5,399 nt of DNA from Lachnospiraceae bacterium. GTDB taxonomy: Bacteria; Bacillota; Clostridia; Lachnospirales; Lachnospiraceae. Below, piece after piece: positions 1 to 4,232 of this stretch. The stretch spans positions 1-5,399 of the forward strand of contig DNJW01000284.1 in assembly GCA_003488965.1 (NCBI GenBank), written 5' to 3'. The notes beneath the pieces are model-generated. The model ran no database searches. It saw only the letters and a list, made by a program, of their open reading frames with translations, and was not told the origin of the DNA. A program made the position numbers and the translations under genes. Each line of letters opens with the position of its first letter. The stretch's first letter is position 1.

Positions 1-231
1 GTAATCTACAAATAAAACGAGTGAAAAAAGTAATATATATTTAATCAGTTCTATGCCATCCGCACTCGTCATCATTCCGAGTAAAATAGTAAAGGCAATC
101 AGCCTCTTTCCTTTTTTTTCTGCACACATTGCTGCAAAAAATGCTATGGCAAACGGATTGATTTGAAATAACCACACTCTCCCCAGCAGGAAACTCATAC
201 CCGCCAGCAAAATGAACCTCGTATTTTTCAA
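1..231 (-). CDS. spoIIE: Stage II sporulation protein E, N-terminal fragment (runs off left edge)
   Basis: SpoIIE is a polytopic membrane phosphatase that dephosphorylates SpoIIAA, releasing sigma-F in the forespore, and also takes part in polar septation (family knowledge). Only 77 codons are visible, beginning MKNTRFILLAGMSFLLGR. They cover the first membrane segments: a hydrophobic stretch about residues 5-20, then QINPFAIAFFAAM (about 24-36), a short basic loop (AEKKGKR) and further hydrophobic segments to the edge. The order FLLGR, PFAIAFFAA, basic loop, hydrophobic helix matches what I recall of the SpoIIE N-terminus; the PP2C phosphatase domain would lie outside the window. The chosen start is TTG at 231, because an in-frame stop sits at 235-237 and a G-run lies 8 nt upstream; an ATG at 198 is the fallback. 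The upstream Spo0A-type promoter independently supports the identity. An unrelated small membrane protein is the main alternative. Confidence 0.78.
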   Translation of the reverse strand, partial: MKNTRFILLAGMSFLLGRVWLFQINPFAIAFFAAMCAEKKGKRLIAFTILLGMMTSADGIELIKYILLFSLVLFVDY

Positions 232-239
232 AACTTATG

Positions 240-245
240 CCCCCC
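240..245 (-). promoter_or_regulatory. Probable ribosome binding site of spoIIE
   Basis: On the minus strand a run of six G lies 8 nt before the TTG at 231. A better Shine-Dalgarno match, AGGAG (248-252), is 16 nt from that TTG, too far for ideal use. The G-run, or the two together, probably sets this start. This is what decides TTG 231 over the ATG at 198. Confidence 0.4.
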
Positions 246-263
246 ATCTCCTAAGTTCAAATT

Positions 264-290
264 GGCGCCGCCCAGCCAGCCTGATGGCGC
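264..290 (-). other. GC-rich patch with short inverted repeat in the spoIIE leader
   Basis: The patch is conspicuously GC-rich within AT-rich surroundings. It contains GCGCC at 265-269 and GGCGC at 286-290, which can pair as a 5-bp GC stem with a 16-nt loop. It would lie in the spoIIE mRNA leader, about 30-60 nt upstream of the start codon. Whether it folds or matters is unknown; it matches no riboswitch I recognise. Confidence 0.3.
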
Positions 291-314
291 GAGCGAAATA
301 TAGGTTGTTGTACT

Positions 315-347
315 AGTATAGACAACCCTGTAGGAATATTTTGTCAA
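315..347 (-). promoter_or_regulatory. Spo0A-type sigma-A promoter of spoIIE with 21-bp spacer
   Basis: On the minus strand a perfect -35 hexamer TTGACA (342-347) is followed by exactly 21 bp and then TATACT (315-320), a 5 of 6 match to the -10 consensus. A 21-22 bp spacer is known from the Spo0A-activated sigma-A promoters of Bacillus subtilis spoIIE and spoIIG, where phosphorylated Spo0A compensates for the wide spacing. Transcription would start near 308, giving a leader of about 77 nt to the TTG at 231. The -35 hexamer also lies inside TTTTGTCAAAA (339-349), whose plus strand resembles a 0A box; in the Bacillus promoters Spo0A likewise contacts DNA next to or over the -35. Confidence 0.78.
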
Positions 348-371
348 AACGGGGGGCGGCAGTGGGAAAAG

Positions 372-390
372 TTTTCGACACTTTTCGAGT
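372..390 (-). promoter_or_regulatory. Tandem Spo0A boxes upstream of the spoIIE promoter
   Basis: On the minus strand TGTCGAA (374-380) matches the classic 0A-box core TGNCGAA perfectly and is followed by AA. One helical turn upstream, ACTCGAA (384-390) matches 5 of 7 bases and is also followed by AA. The 10-bp phase and the same orientation are typical of tandem Spo0A sites. The elements lie about 27 bp upstream of the -35 hexamer, a position suited to activation of spoIIE. Confidence 0.65.
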
Positions 391-394
391 AGTA

Positions 395-422
395 AGGTAT
401 CCCGGACTCAACTAGGATACCT
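395..422. repeat. 8-bp perfect inverted repeat
   Basis: AGGTATCC (395-402) is repeated as its exact complement GGATACCT (415-422) around a 12-nt centre. It lies between the Spo0A boxes and the rightward promoter. No T-run follows on the plus strand and no gene reads into it, so it is not an obvious terminator. It may be an operator or a remnant. Confidence 0.5.
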
Positions 423-494
423 CCCCCACTCGATTGTTGGAAAATTATAAGTGGAAGTATTGGGGCTGGCAAACTTATTAAAACCAATAACTAC

Positions 495-523
495 TTGACA
501 ATTATTTTTATTTGGAATAATGT
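495..523 (+). promoter_or_regulatory. Sigma-A-like promoter of the MATE-MATE-amidase operon
   Basis: A perfect -35 hexamer TTGACA (495-500) lies 58 bp before the first exporter's ATG. The -10 is less clear: TAATGT (518-523) at 17-bp spacing matches 3 of 6 consensus bases, and AATAAT (516-521) at 15-bp spacing matches 5 of 6. Either places the transcription start around 528-531 and a leader of roughly 30 nt. Confidence 0.6.
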
Positions 524-534
524 AGAAATACTAC
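522..534. promoter_or_regulatory. Small palindrome at the operon's transcription start, possible operator
   Basis: GTAG (522-525) and CTAC (531-534) form a perfect 4-bp inverted repeat around AAATA, overlapping the end of the -10 and the expected +1. The position suits a repressor operator, and exporters are often under local repressors, but no regulator gene is in the window and 4-bp arms can arise by chance. Confidence 0.25.
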
Positions 535-558
535 GAAAAAGTAAGCGGTGAGAAACAA

Positions 559-1941
559 ATGGAGGAACTTAAAAAATTATTTCAGGCTACCGACATGACC
601 ATAGGGGAACCATGGAAACAGATTGTGCGTTTTACAGCTCCTATGTTAATTGGAAATATTGCCCAGCAGCTTTATAATACAGCGGACAGCGTAATTGTAG
701 GAAGATATGTGGGGGATAATGCTTTGGCTGCGGTAGGGAGCGCATCTCCTATATTGAATCTTCTGCTTGTTCTGTTTGTAGGTATTTCGGTGGGAGCAGG
801 AATTATGGTTTCCCAGTATTTCGGGGCGAAGCAGAGGGAAGATTTGTCAGGAACGATAGGAAGCTGTGTGACTTTGACAGCGATTTCTTCTGTTATTATT
901 ATGATTATAGGACCTTTGGTTTCTGGACCTTTGTTAAAGCTTTTGGATACGCCGGAAACTATATTCGGATGGTGCAGGTCTTATTTGAATATTATTTTTA
1001 TCGGTATTTTAGGAATGGCATATTATAATATTCTGGGAGGAGTCCTGAGAGGATTGGGGGATTCGGTATCGGCGCTTATTTATTTATTGGTTGCTACAGT
1101 GGTAAATATTATATTGGATATCGTTTTTGTCGCCAGCTTTAATATGGGTGTTGCGGGCGTAGCTCTTGCAACAGCGATTGCACAGGCATTGTCAGCAGTT
1201 CTTTGTTTCTTTAAACTGCTTAAAATGTCGGATATTTTTGACTTTAAAGCAAAATACTTAAAACTGCATAAAAAATATGCGTTAATGACAATCCGTTTGG
1301 GACTGCCTTCCGGGCTGACGCAGGCAATTTTTTCTATGGCGATGATTATTGTCCAGTCTTTAACAAACAGCTTTGGAGAAATGTTTATTGCCGCCAATGT
1401 TATTGTCATGAGGGTGGATGGATTTGCCATGATGCCTAATTTTTCTTTTGGAACTGCAATGACGACTTATGCAGGGCAGAATGTGGGAGCAAGGGAATTT
1501 GACAGGGTTGAGAAGGGTGCAAAGCAGGGTACGCTTATTGCTATGGGTGTATCTGCTGTAATTACCTTGATGATTCTTATTTTCGGCAGGCAGCTGATGG
1601 GTATCTTTACGGAAACGGAAGAACTGGTGGATATGAGTATGCGCATGATGCGTATTCTTGCCGTAGGGTATATTGCGATGGCAGTTACTCAGTCTTTGTC
1701 GGGCATTATGCGCGGAGCCGGAGATACGATGACCCCTATGTGGATTTCACTGCTTACAACAGTAGCAATCCGTGTGCCGGTGGCGTATGGGATTGCTTAT
1801 TTAACAAGAAGCGGACAGTATCCCGGCGGACGCTGTGAAAGTGTGTTTATTTCTTTGCTGGTTTCATGGACGCTGGGAGCTGTTATTACATTTATATGTT
1901 ATCGATGGGGAAAATGGAAACAGAAGGCTATTGAAGAATAA
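559..1941 (+). CDS. MATE family efflux transporter, YoeA-like
   Basis: This is an inner-membrane multidrug and toxin extrusion protein. MATE pumps export small, often cationic molecules in exchange for H+ or Na+; the substrate here is unknown. The 460 residues suit the usual 12-helix fold of two pseudo-symmetric halves. The halves open with PMLIGNIAQQLYNTADSVIVG (about 28-48) and GLPSGLTQAIFSMAMIIVQS (about 248-267). Each half has its own copy of a glycine motif: LRGLGDS (163-169) and MRGAGDTMTP (384-393). D43 in helix 1 sits where archaeal and DinF-type MATEs have a functional aspartate (inferred alignment). FGAK (88-91) and GQNVGA (306-311) mark the cytosolic loops. The ATG at 559 follows a modest GGTGAG site 7 nt upstream. 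It is first in the operon, 16 bp from the second exporter. Family call is firm; subfamily is from recall. Confidence 0.93.
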   Translation: MEELKKLFQATDMTIGEPWKQIVRFTAPMLIGNIAQQLYNTADSVIVGRYVGDNALAAVGSASPILNLLLVLFVGISVGAGIMVSQYFGAKQREDLSGTIGSCVTLTAISSVIIMIIGPLVSGPLLKLLDTPETIFGWCRSYLNIIFIGILGMAYYNILGGVLRGLGDSVSALIYLLVATVVNIILDIVFVASFNMGVAGVALATAIAQALSAVLCFFKLLKMSDIFDFKAKYLKLHKKYALMTIRLGLPSGLTQAIFSMAMIIVQSLTNSFGEMFIAANVIVMRVDGFAMMPNFSFGTAMTTYAGQNVGAREFDRVEKGAKQGTLIAMGVSAVITLMILIFGRQLMGIFTETEELVDMSMRMMRILAVGYIAMAVTQSLSGIMRGAGDTMTPMWISLLTTVAIRVPVAYGIAYLTRSGQYPGGRCESVFISLLVSWTLGAVITFICYRWGKWKQKAIEE

Positions 1942-1957
1942 AAAGGAAGTGAGGAAA

Positions 1958-3337
1958 ATGCAGCAGGAAGAAAAATACATATATATGACAGAAACACCGG
2001 TTCCGCGGCTTATCGGAGAATTGGCTGTTCCTACCATTATCAGTATGCTTGTTACTTCATTTTATAATATGGTGGATACTTTTTTTGTAGGAAAAATTAA
2101 CAGGCAGTCTACGGCAGCAGTGGGTATTGTTTTTTCCGTAATGGCTTTGATTCAGGCATTGGGATTTTTCTTCGGACATGGTTCAGGAAATTATATTTCA
2201 AGACGTTTAGGGGCAAAGGATTTTGAAGAAGCCGCAGCGATGGCGGCAAACGGTTTTTTTCTGGCTTTTCTTTGCGGACTTGCGGTGATGGCGGGAGGAC
2301 TGTTTTTTTTAAAGCCTTTGGCTATAGCTCTTGGCTCAACTCCTACGATTCTGCCATATACGGAAGCATATTTAAGAATTATTCTGATGGGTGCTCCTTT
2401 TATGACGTCCTCGCTTGTATTGAATAACCAGCTTCGTTTTCAAGGCAGCGCAGCATATGCTATGGTGGGAATTGTAACGGGTGCAGTCATTAATATTGTT
2501 CTCGACCCTGTTTTAATTTTTCTCTGCGGAATGGGTGTGGCAGGTGCGGCCGCAGCGACAGTAATCAGTCAAATTTGCAGCTTTATGCTTTTATTATTCC
2601 AAAGCAGGAAGGGAGGCAATATAAGAATCCGGTTCTGTAATTTTAAGCCAAACGGACATTATATCAAAGAAATTTTCAGGGGAGGAGTTCCTTCTTTATG
2701 CAGGCAGGGACTTGCCAGTATTTCAGGAATTCTGTTGAATCATGGGGCAGCAGTCTATGGGGATGCTGCTATTGCAGGAATGTCGATTGTGTCAAGGGTA
2801 TCTATGTTTGCCAGTTCCGCTCTTATCGGATTCGGCCAAGGGTTTCAGCCGGTCTGCGGATTTAATTATGGGGCAAAGCTGTACCGGCGTGTCAGGGAAG
2901 GATTTGTATTCTGTGTAAAATATGCTACTATATTTTTAGTGGGGGTATCTATAGCAGGATGTGTGTTTGCACCCGGAATTATCGGTTTGTTCAGAAAGGG
3001 CGATGAAGAAGTAATTGCAGTTGGTGCAACGGCGCTTCGTCTGCAATGTCTTGCATTCCCGTTGACAGGATGGATTGTCATGTCTAATATGATGCTGCAG
3101 TCCATCGGAAAAGCGCTTAAAGCTTCTGTTTTAGCGGCAGCAAGGCAGGGATTGTTCTTTATTCCTTTGATTTTAATACTGCCAAGGCTGTTTGGATTAT
3201 TTGGAGTAGAGGTATGCCAGACGGTGTCGGATGTTTTGTCTTTTGCATTGGCGGTGCCTTTGTGTATCAGTGTGCTGAGGGAGATGAAACAAGAAGAAGT
3301 TAACGAAGCGAAAATATTGGAAGAAAATAATAGATAA
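1958..3337 (+). CDS. MATE family efflux transporter, MepA-like
   Basis: A second 12-helix MATE exporter, 459 residues, of a different subfamily from its neighbour. The signature GFGQGFQPVCGFNYGAK (291-307) is characteristic of MepA-type pumps, which in Staphylococcus aureus export biocides, dyes and some antibiotics; the substrate here is unknown. The N-terminal half opens with VPTIISMLVTSFYNMVDTFF (24-43), whose D40 is the likely counterpart of the helix-1 aspartate; LRFQGSAAYAM (159-169) and LQSIGKALKAS (380-390) are the two matching half motifs. The frame is open further upstream to 1835, but that extension lies inside the preceding gene and is not membrane-like at its junction. The ATG at 1958 gives the normal MATE N-terminus and has AAGGA (1943-1947) 10 nt upstream, so it is chosen. 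It ends in a charged tail. Likely co-transcribed with its neighbours. Confidence 0.93.
   Translation: MQQEEKYIYMTETPVPRLIGELAVPTIISMLVTSFYNMVDTFFVGKINRQSTAAVGIVFSVMALIQALGFFFGHGSGNYISRRLGAKDFEEAAAMAANGFFLAFLCGLAVMAGGLFFLKPLAIALGSTPTILPYTEAYLRIILMGAPFMTSSLVLNNQLRFQGSAAYAMVGIVTGAVINIVLDPVLIFLCGMGVAGAAAATVISQICSFMLLLFQSRKGGNIRIRFCNFKPNGHYIKEIFRGGVPSLCRQGLASISGILLNHGAAVYGDAAIAGMSIVSRVSMFASSALIGFGQGFQPVCGFNYGAKLYRRVREGFVFCVKYATIFLVGVSIAGCVFAPGIIGLFRKGDEEVIAVGATALRLQCLAFPLTGWIVMSNMMLQSIGKALKASVLAAARQGLFFIPLILILPRLFGLFGVEVCQTVSDVLSFALAVPLCISVLREMKQEEVNEAKILEENNR
3062..3090 (+). promoter_or_regulatory. Possible internal promoter upstream of the amidase gene
   Basis: Inside the MepA-like gene a perfect TTGACA (3062-3067) is followed by 17 bp and TAATAT (3085-3090), which matches 4 of 6 bases of the -10 consensus. 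It lies about 260 bp upstream of the amidase start and could let that gene be expressed separately. The bases also encode ordinary protein, so chance is a real alternative. Confidence 0.3.
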
Positions 3338-3342
3338 GGAGG
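3336..3342 (+). promoter_or_regulatory. Strong Shine-Dalgarno site that fixes the amidase TTG start
   Basis: AAGGAGG overlaps the stop codon of the preceding exporter and is 7 nt from the TTG at 3350, an ideal distance. An ATG directly after it (3343-3345) is too close to use and would encode only eight residues before a stop, so TTG is the start. The overlap favours coupled translation with the exporter. Confidence 0.8.
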
Positions 3343-3349
3343 ATGAAAA

Positions 3350-4225
3350 TTGAAAAGAAGAATATATGAGGTATTAGTAATCTGCTGTTTCAGCATATGT
3401 ATGGCAGGGTATGGAAAAAAGACGGATTTGTTCCAGAATGAAGAAGTATTGGCCAAGGAATTGCATGAGGGAAAATTGGAAGAAAAGCAGTCTGCAAATT
3501 CCAGTCAGGAACAGATAATTGAAGTAGGAAAAGTAACGAATGATAATAAGACAGAAAACGAAGAATCGGAAAAAAAGAATTCAGAGAAGTTAATTGCTAT
3601 AGATGCGGGACATCAGGGAAAGGGAAACTCTGAAAAAGAGCCGATTGGGCCAAATGCCACAGAAACGAAAGCAAAAGTAACTTCAGGCACACAGGGAGTA
3701 GCCAGCGGATTAGCAGAATATGAATTAAATCTTCAAGTATCTTTAAAGCTGAAAGAGGAATTATTGGAGAGAGGTTATCAGGTTTTAATGATAAGAGAAA
3801 CCCATGATGTGAATATCAGCAACAGTGAACGGGCGGCTATGGCTAATGATGCAAATGCCGATGTATTTATCAGGGTGCATGCCAATGGCTCGGAAAATTC
3901 AAAGGCGAATGGAATGCTGACAATTTGCCCAACAAAAAATAATCCCTATTGTCCTGATATTTATGACAATTCATCTCTGCTTGCAACAGAGGTTCTGGAT
4001 AGTATGGTGGAAGCAACCGGAGCAGTAAAGGAACGTGTATGGGAAACAGATACTATGAGCGGGATTAACTGGTGCAAAGTACCTGTTACCATTGTAGAGA
4101 TGGGCTATATGACGAATAAGGAAGAAGACCTGAAAATGGCGGATGAAGCATATCAGGAAAAAATTGCAGTAGGAATTGCAAATGGAATTGACAGTTATTT
4201 TAATAAGCTAGAAGAACAAAATTAG
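3350..4225 (+). CDS. Exported N-acetylmuramoyl-L-alanine amidase (Amidase_3 family)
   Basis: This zinc hydrolase cuts the amide bond between N-acetylmuramic acid and L-alanine in peptidoglycan, outside the membrane. Of its 291 residues, about 1-20 form a signal sequence ([20 protein letters not shown]). Residues about 24-80 are a low-complexity Glu/Lys/Asn/Ser spacer, and about 81-285 are the catalytic domain. The visible zinc and catalytic residues are H88 (DAGHQG), E123 (GLAEYELNL), H177 (RVHANG) and E250 ([12 protein letters not shown]), so it should be active. Between H88 and E123 the family usually has a shorter loop; here it is longer and holds [14 protein letters not shown], a form I recall from Lachnospiraceae. 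There is no separate wall-binding domain. Position 21 is Tyr where a lipobox cysteine would be expected (MAG-Y-GKK). TTG start; last gene of the operon, before a strong terminator. A role in vegetative wall turnover, sporulation or germination cannot be told from sequence. Confidence 0.93.
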   Translation: MKRRIYEVLVICCFSICMAGYGKKTDLFQNEEVLAKELHEGKLEEKQSANSSQEQIIEVGKVTNDNKTENEESEKKNSEKLIAIDAGHQGKGNSEKEPIGPNATETKAKVTSGTQGVASGLAEYELNLQVSLKLKEELLERGYQVLMIRETHDVNISNSERAAMANDANADVFIRVHANGSENSKANGMLTICPTKNNPYCPDIYDNSSLLATEVLDSMVEATGAVKERVWETDTMSGINWCKVPVTIVEMGYMTNKEEDLKMADEAYQEKIAVGIANGIDSYFNKLEEQN

Positions 4226-4232
4226 GATTATC

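Larger units (their letters stand above)
232..558. other. Divergent intergenic region between spoIIE and the exporter operon
   Basis: This 327-bp stretch has no credible gene on either strand. Reading left to right it holds the spoIIE leader with a GC-rich patch (264-290), the spoIIE promoter (315-347), Spo0A-box-like elements (372-390), an 8-bp inverted repeat (395-422), the rightward promoter (495-523) and a small palindrome at the expected rightward start of transcription (522-534). I see nothing definite between about 423 and 494. Confidence 0.8.

Noticed and set aside
41..247. Minus-strand 68-codon frame beginning MGGISFEK
   Set aside because: It overlaps the better frame in -1/+1 phase; its product is not membrane-like or recognisable, while the other frame gives a SpoIIE-like N-terminus open to the edge.
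458..489. TATTGG and CCAATA as a 6-bp inverted repeat before the rightward promoter
   Set aside because: Short arms with a 20-nt gap in AT-rich DNA are expected by chance.
1080..1430. Minus-strand frame opposite the first exporter
   Set aside because: Antisense shadow of a clear MATE gene; no recognisable protein or ribosome site.
1835..1957. Upstream extension of the second exporter to an ATG at 1835
   Set aside because: It lies inside the first exporter's coding region, adds 41 residues not found in MATE proteins, and a better ATG with a ribosome site exists at 1958.
559..3337. Recent tandem duplication of one MATE gene
   Set aside because: The two proteins share only fold-level motifs and belong to different subfamilies, so an old or independent origin is more likely.
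2866..3456. Minus-strand 196-codon frame opposite the second exporter and amidase start
   Set aside because: Spans two well-supported genes on the other strand; composition is that of an antisense shadow.
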